Made by a program: the position numbers and the translations under genes
Shown here: in pieces, positions 15,924 through 23,890 of the stretch
Numbering within the stretch: position 1 is the first letter of the stretch
Layout of the letters: each line of letters starts with the position of its first letter
Notes under the pieces: model-generated
Seen by the model: the letters and a program-made list of their open reading frames with translations, nothing else
Told to the model about the DNA's origin: nothing
The model's database searches: none
NCBI GenBank assembly: GCA_963820055.1
Contig: CAWFYJ010000005.1
Coordinates: 1 to 64,000 of the forward strand
Direction: 5' to 3'
Origin: RHKX01 sp963820055
GTDB lineage: Bacteria; Actinomycetota; Thermoleophilia; Solirubrobacterales; 70-9
DNA: 64,000 nucleotides

Positions 15924-16490
15924 ATGCCTGAAGAACTCAAGGGCAAGAAGATCGCATTCCTGGTCGCCAACGAGGGCGTCGAGCAGATCGAACTGACCGA
16001 GCCGCTCAAGGCCGTTAAGGACGCGGGCGCCGAGGTCCACCTGCTGGCTCCCGAGGATGGTGACATCCAGGCCTTCAACCACCTGGACAAGGGCGAGACC
16101 TTCACCCCCGACGCAACCGTCGGCTCCGCGGACGCCTCAAGCTACGACGGGCTCGTGCTGCCCGGCGGCGTCGCGAACCCCGACCAGCTGCGGACGAAGC
16201 AGGAGGCCGTCGCGTTCGTCAAGGCGTTCTTCGACGCCGGCAAGCCGGTCGGCGCGATCTGCCACGCACCGTGGACGCTGGTCGAGGCCGGCGTCGTCGA
16301 CGGCCGCAAGGTGACGTCGTGGCCGAGCCTGCAGACCGACCTCCGCAACGCCGGAGCCGAGTGGGTCGACGAGGAGGTCATCGTCGATGAGGGTCTCGTC
16401 ACTAGCCGCAAGCCTGATGATCTCGAGGCGTTCAACGCCAAGATCGTCGAGGAGTTCGCCGAGGGCGAGCACGAGGGACAGCACGCCTAA
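15924..16490 (+). CDS. DJ-1/PfpI family protein
   Basis: 188 aa of the type 1 glutamine-amidotransferase-like PfpI/YhbO group. The nucleophile elbow GAICHAPWTLVEAG has C113 and H114, with the partner acid in NEGVEQIELTEPL (E20) and the strand DGLVLPGGVANPDQLR. Members act as glyoxalase III, deglycase-like or chaperone proteins, or as a peptidase in oligomers; which applies here cannot be told. Strong ribosome site AAAGGAACGAG before the ATG. Single-gene unit in a divergent pair with the esterase. Confidence 0.92.
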   Translation: MPEELKGKKIAFLVANEGVEQIELTEPLKAVKDAGAEVHLLAPEDGDIQAFNHLDKGETFTPDATVGSADASSYDGLVLPGGVANPDQLRTKQEAVAFVKAFFDAGKPVGAICHAPWTLVEAGVVDGRKVTSWPSLQTDLRNAGAEWVDEEVIVDEGLVTSRKPDDLEAFNAKIVEEFAEGEHEGQHA

Positions 16491-16549
16491 GGCGACGCCG
16501 CGGACGCGCCTGTGCCCATCCGGGGCGCGGGCGTGCCCGTCGTTCGCGG

Positions 16550-17656
16550 CTAGACCGCGGCCGGGGCTGCGGGCGCCAATGCCCGTAGCCCCCCCGCCGC
16601 GCGCAGGAAGTCGCGCTCGACGCGGTTGACCACGAGGGTCGCCCACGCGGGCGAGAGCAGCGCGGGCAGCGAACCGGCGACGACCCCGAAGCGGCCGCCC
16701 GGGCCCGGCCATGGCCGGTGGCCGGTGCTCACCGCGCAGCCGCGGTAGTGCAGGTCGGTGAACAGCAGCATCAGCAGCGCGGCGGTGCGGACGGATGCCG
16801 TCCCCCCGAGGTCGAGGCGCTCGAACAGCCGGCGGTATGCGCCCGCACGTCCGAGGGCGAGCCGCAGGTAGTCCTCGCGGACGTCGCGGACGACGGCGAG
16901 CGCCTCGGCGTCGGGAGCGCTTCCCAGGTACGGCTTGAGAGCCGGGTGATAGGCGACCCCGCGGGCGAGGTCGGTCTCGATGTCGCGGGTGACGTTCGCG
17001 AGCTGGATCATCTCGCTGACGAGGAAAGCGTCCTCGCGGGCCGGCGCCGGGCAGTCGCCCTCGCAGATCAGGTCGACGACGAACACGGCCGGAAAGCCGA
17101 TGACGTTCCGGCAGTAGCGCGTGAGCTGCTCCTCGTCGGCGAGGACGCCGCCCTGCTCGGCGAACGTCTCCGTCGACCAGACCATTCCCGCCGCCATCGA
17201 CCGGACGAGCTCCCCGATCCGCTCGCGTGTCGAGGGATCGAGCGTCCGGAAGACGGAGTCGACGTGCCGGCAGCGGTCGACGAGAAGCAGGTGGACGCGG
17301 TCGCGGTCGTCGCGGGCGAGGCCGTCGGGGATCGGCGTCGGCGCCGGCATATCTTCGGAATCGAAGCGGGCGGCGAAGCGGCTCAGCTCGGCGGACCGCA
17401 GCGCCGGATCCGGGTAGAGGTCCTCGTAGGTGTCGAGCATCCGGCAGTAGAGGTAGGCGACCGCTGCGGCCCGGGCCTGCTCGGAGGGCAGCACGACGAT
17501 GCTCGCCGCGAAGCTGCGCGCCGCGTGGGGGAGGACCCGCCAAACGAATCGCTCAGGCCTGGTCTCGGCCGCGAGAGCGTCGAGGTCGGGGCGGCGCCGG
17601 TTCACCGAGAGCCCCTGCAGCAGGAGCATGGGGCCGAGGGCGAGTGCCGGTCTCAT
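16550..17656 (-). CDS. Squalene/phytoene synthase family protein
   Basis: 368-aa all-alpha trans-prenyltransferase. The first aspartate-rich motif is DTYED at residues 75-79 (YLYCRMLDTYEDLYPDP) and the second is NVTRDIETD at 221-229 (EMIQLANVTRDIETDLARGVAYHP), both complete. SFAASIVVLP and YCRNVIGFPAVFVVDLI fill the head-to-head condensation pocket. It would join two C15 or C20 prenyl diphosphates, giving squalene, phytoene or related products. No desaturase, hopene cyclase or carotenoid gene lies in the window, so the product is unknown. About 70 residues longer than phytoene synthases; the C-terminus (LLMLLFTDLHYRG onward) may touch the membrane. A -10 TAGGTT lies 6 nt before the ATG. Confidence 0.85.
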   Translation of the reverse strand: MRPALALGPMLLLQGLSVNRRRPDLDALAAETRPERFVWRVLPHAARSFAASIVVLPSEQARAAAVAYLYCRMLDTYEDLYPDPALRSAELSRFAARFDSEDMPAPTPIPDGLARDDRDRVHLLLVDRCRHVDSVFRTLDPSTRERIGELVRSMAAGMVWSTETFAEQGGVLADEEQLTRYCRNVIGFPAVFVVDLICEGDCPAPAREDAFLVSEMIQLANVTRDIETDLARGVAYHPALKPYLGSAPDAEALAVVRDVREDYLRLALGRAGAYRRLFERLDLGGTASVRTAALLMLLFTDLHYRGCAVSTGHRPWPGPGGRFGVVAGSLPALLSPAWATLVVNRVERDFLRAAGGLRALAPAAPAAV

Positions 17657-17662
17657 CGCCGC

Positions 17663-17668
17663 AACCTA
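17663..17668 (-). promoter_or_regulatory. -10 element TAGGTT of a leaderless promoter
   Basis: Minus-strand TAGGTT, 6 nt from the ATG at 17656; it lies just past the stop of the DUF3089 gene upstream. Confidence 0.45.
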
Positions 17669-17673
17669 GCGCG

Positions 17674-18855
17674 CTAGTTCTGATGCAGGTATCGCTTGCC
17701 CTGCCTTTGGACGACGCCGACCAGATCCCCGAGCGCGACATTGCCGTCGAGGAGGTGGAGTCCCCACTGGGGTGTCGGCGATGGGGTCAGCACGCGGGAA
17801 CCGGCGACCGGCGAGATCTCCAGGACGTCGGCCCCGTTTTCCTTCACGCAGTTGCCTCGGTAGCGGTCCTGCGGCACGAGCCATGGCGTGTCCGCGGTCG
17901 GAAGGTCGAATCCGTACATCAGGGCGATCCCAACTCCGAGCGTGCCCGGGAACGACTCGCTGCGGGAGATCGTCCGGAGGTGGGCCGGGCCGCCACTTCC
18001 GATTGCCGCCGGATTCGTGCAGGCGACCCGGTAATCGGCGGGATCCGCGCCGCTGGGGAGTGAGACGAGCGCGCCGTCGGTGCGGCCGAAGAGCGCGTCG
18101 TCGGGCGGCGTCTGGTTGAACGTCGAGAAGGCGATCACGCAGCCGGTCTGCGTCGCGGACTGGCAGAGCGGCGTTCGCCGGAAGGTGCCGCCGACGCGCT
18201 CGCCCTTGGGGACGACGACGTTACCGCCGAGGAGGATCGCCGAAATCAGCTTGCGCCGTTGAGCGCGATTGCGCTCGATCTCCTTCCTCAGCAGGCCGCT
18301 GAGCATGCCGGCGCCCTGGGAGTGCCCGATCAGCACGACGCCGCGACCCTTGTTGTAGTTCCGCAGGTAGTTCTTCCAGGCTGCGAGAACGTCCCCGTAG
18401 GCCTTGGCGAAGATTCCCGGGTCGACGTTGCCGGGGTCGCTGATGCCGGCAAGGGTCGCCTGGCGGTACATCGGCGCGTAGACCTTGCAGTCCTCCGAGT
18501 AGCGGGCGGCCTGGTACTGGGCGATTGCGGTCTGCTGAGGGTCGACCTGCTTGTTGGCGTTCTCGGTCGGTTGTTCGCTTACGGTCGGGTAGACGTAGAA
18601 GCAGTCGTACTTCGGCTTGCGCGCGTTCTTCGCGGTCTCGACCGTCGAGCCGCCGGCGGAGTCGAAGACGGTCGTCTTCAGGCTTCCCTTGCAGGGATTC
18701 GGGTCGGCGCCGGGCTTGCAGAGCCATTTGGTCTTCGCGTCGGCGCCGGGAGCGGCCACGGCCGCGAACGCGAGCAGGGCCACGACTGCGGCGAGGAACA
18801 GCGTCAGCTTCCGCTCGCGCGCGCCGTCGATCATCTGCGCAGGGATCCCGTTCAA
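17674..18855 (-). CDS. Secreted DUF3089 alpha/beta hydrolase
   Basis: 393 aa starting at TTG with GAGGAGGAG upstream. Signal peptide TLFLAAVVALLAFAAVAAPGADA (cleavage near residue 40). The mature part is a DUF3089 hydrolase: KYDCFYVYPTVSEQPTENANKQVDP, ARYSEDCKVYAPMYRQATL, the nucleophile elbow VLIGHSQGAGML with S179, and GCVIAFSTFNQTPPDD. Several Cys suggest disulfides, fitting export. Members are thought to be lipases or esterases acting outside the cell; the true substrate is unknown. Only 17 nt separate it from the prenyl synthase gene, on the same strand. Confidence 0.88.
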   Translation of the reverse strand: MNGIPAQMIDGARERKLTLFLAAVVALLAFAAVAAPGADAKTKWLCKPGADPNPCKGSLKTTVFDSAGGSTVETAKNARKPKYDCFYVYPTVSEQPTENANKQVDPQQTAIAQYQAARYSEDCKVYAPMYRQATLAGISDPGNVDPGIFAKAYGDVLAAWKNYLRNYNKGRGVVLIGHSQGAGMLSGLLRKEIERNRAQRRKLISAILLGGNVVVPKGERVGGTFRRTPLCQSATQTGCVIAFSTFNQTPPDDALFGRTDGALVSLPSGADPADYRVACTNPAAIGSGGPAHLRTISRSESFPGTLGVGIALMYGFDLPTADTPWLVPQDRYRGNCVKENGADVLEISPVAGSRVLTPSPTPQWGLHLLDGNVALGDLVGVVQRQGKRYLHQN

Positions 18856-18980
18856 CTGCTCTCCTCCTCGTTCGGCCCCGTAGGGGTCGAAGCCTACCGA
18901 CGGGTCATTCCCGGTTCGCCGGTTCGGCGCGGGTGGCCAGGGCCGGCCTCACGAAACGCCGCCCCCAGGCGTTGTAAGAG

Positions 18981-19481
18981 TTGACGCAGATGGCAGACCC
19001 CCGGCGACAGATCCCGTTCCAGACGCTGATCGAGGCGCACGCTCGCCCGGTGGCGGCATTCCTGCGCGGGATGCTCCCCGCCGACGAGGTCGACGACGTC
19101 CTCCAGGAGACGATGGTGGCCGCCCTCCGGGCGTATCCCGGCTTCGACGGCGCCAAGCCGCGGGCGTGGTTGCTGACGATCGCACGCCGCAAGGCGATCG
19201 ACGAGCATCGCTCGCGATCCCGCCGCCCCGAGGTGCTCGCCGAGCCGGACGAGGTCCCGGCCCCGGCGACCGAAGGCGCCGGCGACGCCGAGCTCTGGGC
19301 CCGGGTGGCGGCCCTGCCGCCCAAGCAGCGGGCCGCGGTCGTCCTCCGATTCGCGCTCGACCTGCGCTACCGCGAGGTCGGCGAGTCGCTCGGCTGCTCG
19401 GAGGCAGCCGCCCGCCGGAGCGTCCACGAGGCGATGCGCGCCCTGCGCTCGCCCGACCCAGAACGCCCGACCAGGAGGTAG
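18981..19481 (+). CDS. ECF-type RNA polymerase sigma factor
   Basis: 166 aa with the two ECF domains. Region 2 is FQTLIEAHARPVAAFLRGMLPADEVDDVLQETMVAALRAYPGFDGAKPRAWLLTIARRKAIDEHRSRSRR. Region 4 is ALPPKQRAAVVLRFALDLRYREVGESLGCSEAAARRSVHEAMRALR. Start is the TTG at 18981 or the ATG at 18990. The ogt gene follows after 3 nt with its own ribosome site, so the two are one operon; no anti-sigma gene is next to it. This pairing of an ECF sigma with an O6-alkylguanine repair gene is, as I recall, common in actinobacteria and points to an alkylation-stress or self-regulating unit. Confidence 0.9.
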   Translation: MTQMADPRRQIPFQTLIEAHARPVAAFLRGMLPADEVDDVLQETMVAALRAYPGFDGAKPRAWLLTIARRKAIDEHRSRSRRPEVLAEPDEVPAPATEGAGDAELWARVAALPPKQRAAVVLRFALDLRYREVGESLGCSEAAARRSVHEAMRALRSPDPERPTRR

Positions 19482-19484
19482 GAG

Positions 19485-20138
19485 ATGACGACCGAAACTG
19501 AGATCAAGCGTGCCGCGCGTGCCGCCGCCGGCGCCGACGTGGACATAGGCGCTCTGAGCGCCGCCATCGGCGAGCGTGCCGCCGCCGAAGGGATCCTCGA
19601 CGTCGCCTACGCGGAGGTCGACTCGCCACTCGGCCGACTGCTCGCCGTGAGCACGCCCGCCGGACTCGTCCACCTCGGCTACCCGAACCGTCCGGTCGAC
19701 GCCCAGCTGGAGCTGATGGCTTCGCGGATCTCACCGCGGATCGTCGAGGCGCCCGGCGAGCTCGATGGCGTCCGCCGTCAGCTCGACGAGTACTTCGAGG
19801 GCAGGCGGCATGCGTTCGACCTGCCGCTCGACTGGCAGCTCACCGGCGGCTTCGTCCGCACGGTGCTGAAGCTGACGGCCGAGATCCCGTTCGGCGAGAC
19901 CCGCACCTACGGACAGATGGCGGCCGAGGCGGGGAGTCCGCGAGCCTTCCGCGCGGCCGGCAGCGCCCTCGGCGCCAACCCGATCCCGATCGTCGTCCCC
20001 TGTCACCGAGTGCTCCGCAGCGGCGGGGCGCTGGGCGGCTACGGAGGCGGGCTCGACGTGAAGCGGGAACTGCTGCAGCTCGAGGGCGTGCTGCAGCCGC
20101 CGCTCAGCAGGGACTCGTCTCCGGGCCGGGGTCGATGA
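19485..20138 (+). CDS. ogt: Methylated-DNA-[protein]-cysteine S-methyltransferase
   Basis: 217 aa. The active site IVVPCHRVLRSGGALGGYGGG has acceptor C173. The helix-turn-helix before it (GETRTYGQMAAEAGSPRAFRAAGSALGANP) and the N-terminal domain (VDSPLGRLLAVSTPAGLVHLGY) complete a normal Ogt. It repairs O6-alkylguanine by moving the alkyl group to itself, once only. A 40-residue N-terminal extension (ALSAAIGERAAAEGILDVAYAEV) is not part of classical Ogt and may link function to the sigma factor upstream; unknown. The last 35 nt overlap the end of the facing secreted-protein gene. Confidence 0.94.
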   Translation: MTTETEIKRAARAAAGADVDIGALSAAIGERAAAEGILDVAYAEVDSPLGRLLAVSTPAGLVHLGYPNRPVDAQLELMASRISPRIVEAPGELDGVRRQLDEYFEGRRHAFDLPLDWQLTGGFVRTVLKLTAEIPFGETRTYGQMAAEAGSPRAFRAAGSALGANPIPIVVPCHRVLRSGGALGGYGGGLDVKRELLQLEGVLQPPLSRDSSPGRGR

Positions 20139-21372
20139 CCTCGAACGCGTCGCCGGGGATCGCCTTGAGCTGGTTGAGGTCGTCGTCGTCCCAGCGGCGG
20201 TCGGTCGAGCCGGAGATGTACCAGTTCGATCCGTTGTCGGCGACGATCAGCCCGTAGCGCCGCATCGCCTCGGCGATCACCCGGGACTCGCCGGTGAAGC
20301 CGGAGATGTCATAGCCGGCCCCGAGCCGCAGCCGCAGCCCCATCGGCGGGCGATCCGCGTTGCAGGAGTCGGAGGCGTAATGGGTGGCGGGGGCGATGTA
20401 ACCGCGCCGGGTCTCGTCGAAGGTGACCCGGATGGCGTGGTCGATCTCGCCGGACGCGACCTCTTCGTAGGTGACCAGCCCCGGATAGATCGGCAGGCCC
20501 GCGGCGTCCGCTGACGTCCAGCCGTCGGGCCGCTGGCCGGCGAGCGGGGCGCCGAGATCGAAGATCGAGCCGGAGTCGGCGCTCCAGGAATTGCGGCCGT
20601 CGCCGAGCTCGCGAGCCCTGTAGAGCTCGAAGAGCGTGCAGGCGCCTCCCGGTGTGGTGGGACGACGGAGGACGACCACGTGGCGATCGCCGTTGCTGCG
20701 GCTGCCACCCTCGATCGGCGCTCCCGGCGGCACCGGATAGGGACCGGGATCGCTCTCGTCGCCGTAGGGGCCGAAGCGGATCGGGACGGCCGGCTGATCG
20801 CTCGGCACGACCACGTAGGGGATGCCGTAGTGCGGGTTCGAACCGAAGTCGGGGTGGAGGAAGTCGCCGCCGTCGGCATTGATCCGGTCGATGATGTCGC
20901 TCGAATTCGCTGCGACACCCGCCGTGGAGACGTCGCGGTTGAACTCGTCGCTCGCCGGGAACGTCTCGCATCCCGGGTCGGGGTGGGGGCCGTTGACCGG
21001 CGCGAGCAGCGTCGCCGTCCTGACGACCCGGCTCCACGGCCGGCAGCGGCCGCGGCGGCACGGCGCGACCTGGGCCTCGTAGACGGTCCCGCGGGTCAGA
21101 TCGGGGATCCGCACCCGCCTGCCGCGGCCACGGTCTTCAGACCACTCGCCTCCGACGGTGCGCGAACGGACCGCGTAGCGGCCGGATCGGGTTGGGCTGC
21201 TCCAGGCGATGTCGATGGCGCTCGTCGTCACTCCGGCCACCCGGACCTTCGGAGCCTTGGCCTTCTCGACCGCGGCCGGCGCGGTCGTCGCCGCGGTGGC
21301 TGCCGCGATCGCCGCCAGGCCGAGCGTCACCGCGGCGATGCGCGTTCGGGCGAATGCCATCCCCTCCATCAT
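20104..21372 (-). CDS. Secreted protein with fibronectin III-like domain
   Basis: 422 aa. Start chosen at the ATGATG after GGGAGAA; ATG 21360 is also possible. Signal peptide TRIAAVTLGLAAIAAATAATTAPAAV. Residues about 40-110 look like one fibronectin type III domain (APKVRVAGVTTSAIDIAWSSPTRSGRYAVRSRTVG...LTRGTVYEAQVAPCRRGRC). The large C-terminal domain has GQRPDGWTSADAAGLPIYPG, YEEVASGEIDHAIRVTF, PPMGLRLRLGAGYDISGFTGESRVIAEAMRRYGLIVADNGSNWYISG, and WDDDDLNQLKAIPGDAFEVID. I have seen this domain in secreted proteins of actinobacteria and acidobacteria, but know no function. Likely extracellular or wall-associated. Confidence 0.8.
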   Translation of the reverse strand: MMEGMAFARTRIAAVTLGLAAIAAATAATTAPAAVEKAKAPKVRVAGVTTSAIDIAWSSPTRSGRYAVRSRTVGGEWSEDRGRGRRVRIPDLTRGTVYEAQVAPCRRGRCRPWSRVVRTATLLAPVNGPHPDPGCETFPASDEFNRDVSTAGVAANSSDIIDRINADGGDFLHPDFGSNPHYGIPYVVVPSDQPAVPIRFGPYGDESDPGPYPVPPGAPIEGGSRSNGDRHVVVLRRPTTPGGACTLFELYRARELGDGRNSWSADSGSIFDLGAPLAGQRPDGWTSADAAGLPIYPGLVTYEEVASGEIDHAIRVTFDETRRGYIAPATHYASDSCNADRPPMGLRLRLGAGYDISGFTGESRVIAEAMRRYGLIVADNGSNWYISGSTDRRWDDDDLNQLKAIPGDAFEVIDPGPETSPC

Positions 21373-21421
21373 CGACGCCGATTCTCCCGCCTTGAGGTTC
21401 GAGCGGGCGAAAGGGATCATC

Positions 21422-21427
21422 TAGCCT
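21422..21427 (+). promoter_or_regulatory. -10 element TAGCCT of a leaderless promoter
   Basis: TAGCCT, 10 nt before the ATG at 21438; same hexamer as at 525. Confidence 0.5.
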
Positions 21428-21437
21428 GATCGGGGCA

Positions 21438-22358
21438 ATGATCCCCGTCGCCGACCTCGACTCGGCCCTCGCCGAATGGTTGCCGCCGCTGTCGTTGATC
21501 GTCATCGCGGGGGCCTACGCGATCCGGATGATCCACCTCGGCGACGCCGGCCGGCCCGTTCCGCGCTGGCGGCAGGCGTTCTTCGTCGGCGGGCTGCTCA
21601 CCCTCGCGGTCGCCTACGTCTCTCCGATCGACGACCTCGCCGACGAGATGCTGACCTGGCACATGGTCCAGCACCTCCTGATCATGGACGTGGCGGCGCT
21701 GTTCTTCGTCCTCGGCCTGACCGGCCCGCTGATGCAGCCGCTTCTGGCGATGCGCGGCTTCCGCTGGATGCGGCACCTCGCGAACCCGATCTTCGCCCTC
21801 GCGGCCTGGGCGATCCTCCTCTACGTCTGGCACATCCCCGCGCTGTACGAGGCCGCGACGTTCGACAGCAATCTCGTCCACGCCCTCCAGCACCTCTGCT
21901 TCTTCTTCGCCGGCTTCGCGTTCTGGATGTCGTTGCTCGGGCCGCTGCCCAAGCCGTCCTGGTTCACCGGGGCGGCGAGTGCGGGCTTCGTCTTCGCGGT
22001 CCGCCTGATCGGTGCGGTGCTCGCGAACGTCCTGATGTGGTCGAGCTCGGTCATCTACTCGCGCTACGCCCCCGGCGAGGCCGCCCACGGGATCTCGGGC
22101 CTGACCGATCAGGGCACGGCGGGCGTCGTGATGATGGCCGAGAGCACGGTGATCACGATCGCGATCCTGAGCTGGCTGATCCTCCGCTGGGCCAAGCTCG
22201 ACACCGAGCGCCAGGAGCTCCTCGACCTCGCCGCGGCCCGCGGGGTCGAGCTCGATCCCGCCCGGGCCGAGCGCGCCGTCAGCGCCGGGCAGGGCGACCG
22301 GCTCCGCGAGCGGATCGAGGCCGGTTCGGTCCCGTCGAAGTTGAGCGGCCCGGCTTGA
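21438..22358 (+). CDS. ctaG: Cytochrome c oxidase assembly factor CtaG (caa3-type)
   Basis: 306 aa with about seven membrane helices. CtaG_caa3 features: DDLADEMLTWHMVQHLLIMDVAALFFVLG (His-rich copper-handling helix), ILLYVWHIPALYEAATFDSNLVHALQHLCFFFAGFAFWMSLLGP, and RLIGAVLANVLMWSSSVIY. It helps copper insertion into cytochrome c oxidase at the membrane. No oxidase subunit genes are in the window. The C-terminal 45 residues are a soluble charged tail. Its TGA overlaps the TTG start of the next gene (TTGA), so translation is probably coupled. Confidence 0.9.
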   Translation: MIPVADLDSALAEWLPPLSLIVIAGAYAIRMIHLGDAGRPVPRWRQAFFVGGLLTLAVAYVSPIDDLADEMLTWHMVQHLLIMDVAALFFVLGLTGPLMQPLLAMRGFRWMRHLANPIFALAAWAILLYVWHIPALYEAATFDSNLVHALQHLCFFFAGFAFWMSLLGPLPKPSWFTGAASAGFVFAVRLIGAVLANVLMWSSSVIYSRYAPGEAAHGISGLTDQGTAGVVMMAESTVITIAILSWLILRWAKLDTERQELLDLAAARGVELDPARAERAVSAGQGDRLRERIEAGSVPSKLSGPA

Positions 22359-23845
22359 GCCGCATCCGGTTCCTCTACGTGCTGGTCTTCATGGTCGGCA
22401 CCGGTTCGCTGGGAGCCGAGATCGCCGTCGCGCGGCTGATGGCGCCGTTCTTCGGTGCCTCGACGATCGTCTGGGCCAACACGATCGGCGTCGTCCTCGT
22501 CGCACTGTCCCTCGGATACTGGTTCGGAGGGCGGCTCGCCGATCGCGATCCGTCGCTGCGCGGCCTCTGCAAGATGGTCCTGCTGGCTGCGGTGCTGCTC
22601 GCGGTCGTGCCCTTCGTCGCCCGGCCGTTCTTCGACATCTCCGTCGACGCGCTCGATTCGATCTCGGCTGGCGCCTTCGCCGGGTCGCTCTTCGCCGTCC
22701 TCGCCCTGATCGCCGTCCCTGTCCTGCTGCTCGGCGCCGCGTCTCCATACGCGCTGCGGCTAGCGGTGCCGGACGTCGAGCACGCCGGGACGGTCGCCGG
22801 CCGCCTCTACGCGATCTCGACCGCGGGGTCGCTGGCCGGCACGATGCTCTCGTCGTTGCTCCTGATCCCCGTGGTCGGGACCCAGCGGACGTTCCTCGTC
22901 TTCGCCCTGGCGATCGGGGTCACGGCCGTCGCCGGGCTCGGGATCCGCTTCGCGCCCGCGGCGGCACTGATCGCCGTCGGGCTCGCGATCCCGGTCGGGA
23001 CCGTCAAGCCGTCCGACGACGGCGAGGTCATCTACGAGACCGACACCGAGACCCAGTACGCACAGGTCGTCGAGGAGCCCGACGGCTCGCGACTGCTGCA
23101 GCTCAACGAGGGACAGGCGATCCATTCGCTCTACAAGCCCGGGTCCTACCTGACCGGCCGCTACTGGGACGGCCTGATCGTCCTGCCGTTCGCCGCGCTC
23201 GACGGCCCTCCGCAGCGGGTCGCGATCCTCGGCAACGCAGCCGGCACGGCGGCCCGCATGTACGGGCACTACTTCCCCGACGCCCGGGTCGACGGAGTCG
23301 AGATCGACGGCGAGCTGACCGACATCGGTCGCGAGTACTTCGACCTCGAGGGCCCGGACCTCCACACCTACACGGCCGACGCGCGCCCCTGGCTGCGGCA
23401 GTCCGACGGCGACTACGACGTGATCGTCGTCGACGCCTACCGCCAGCCATACATCCCCTTCTACCTCGCCACCCGCGAGTTCTTCGAGCTCGTCCGCGAC
23501 CGCCTCGCACCGGGCGGGGTCGTCGTCGTCAACGTCGGCCACCCGGAGGGCAACGACGACCTCGAGAAGGCGATCACGGCGACGATGGCCGACGTCTTCC
23601 CGCACGTCCTCCGCGACCCCCTGGAGGACGCCAACACGCTCGTTCTCGGCAGCGAGTCGCAGGCTTCGAGCGAGAACCTCCTCGCCTCGATCGCGACCCT
23701 CCCCGACGATCTCAAGAACCTCGCGGCGATCGAGGCCGAGCGCGTCGGGCCGATGCTCACCGGCGGCCCCGTCTACACCGACGACAAGGCCCCGGTCGAG
23801 TGGCTGATCGACAAGTCGATCCTCGGGTACGCGGGCGACCAGTAG
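22355..23845 (+). CDS. Membrane-bound spermidine synthase-like protein
   Basis: 496 aa starting at the TTG of a TTGA overlap with ctaG. Residues 1-215 form about seven membrane helices: FLYVLVFMVGTGSLGAEIAVARLMAPFFGASTIVWANTIGVVLVALSLGYWFGGRLADRDP and later LLGAASPYALRLAVPDVEHAGTVAGRLYAISTAGSLAG, the usual N-terminal module of this group. The C-terminal part has a spermidine-synthase fold: LNEGQAIHSLY, RVAILGNAAGTAARMYGHYFPDARVDGVEIDGELTDIGREYFDL, and YDVIVVDAYRQPYIPFYLATREFFELV. The nucleotide-loop sequence is GNAAGTAA rather than GGGDG, so aminopropyl transfer is not assured. Many such fused proteins exist in actinobacteria and their reaction is unknown. Confidence 0.88.
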   Translation: MSRIRFLYVLVFMVGTGSLGAEIAVARLMAPFFGASTIVWANTIGVVLVALSLGYWFGGRLADRDPSLRGLCKMVLLAAVLLAVVPFVARPFFDISVDALDSISAGAFAGSLFAVLALIAVPVLLLGAASPYALRLAVPDVEHAGTVAGRLYAISTAGSLAGTMLSSLLLIPVVGTQRTFLVFALAIGVTAVAGLGIRFAPAAALIAVGLAIPVGTVKPSDDGEVIYETDTETQYAQVVEEPDGSRLLQLNEGQAIHSLYKPGSYLTGRYWDGLIVLPFAALDGPPQRVAILGNAAGTAARMYGHYFPDARVDGVEIDGELTDIGREYFDLEGPDLHTYTADARPWLRQSDGDYDVIVVDAYRQPYIPFYLATREFFELVRDRLAPGGVVVVNVGHPEGNDDLEKAITATMADVFPHVLRDPLEDANTLVLGSESQASSENLLASIATLPDDLKNLAAIEAERVGPMLTGGPVYTDDKAPVEWLIDKSILGYAGDQ

Positions 23846-23890
23846 AGGAGGGGCGAGCCGGGCCCCGAACACGGCAGGCGGGGATCCCTC

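Noticed and set aside
15819..16082. 88-codon N-terminal extension of the esterase
   Set aside because: Overlaps the divergent pfpI gene and its promoter; no homology; GTG at 15818 has a good -10.
21476..22354. 5' extension of the spermidine-synthase-like gene through ctaG
   Set aside because: The frame is open but translates to Arg/Pro noise; the real protein starts at the TTGA overlap at 22355.
23846..23890. Mg2+ riboswitch before corA
   Set aside because: The gap is only 45 nt and has no M-box-like structure.
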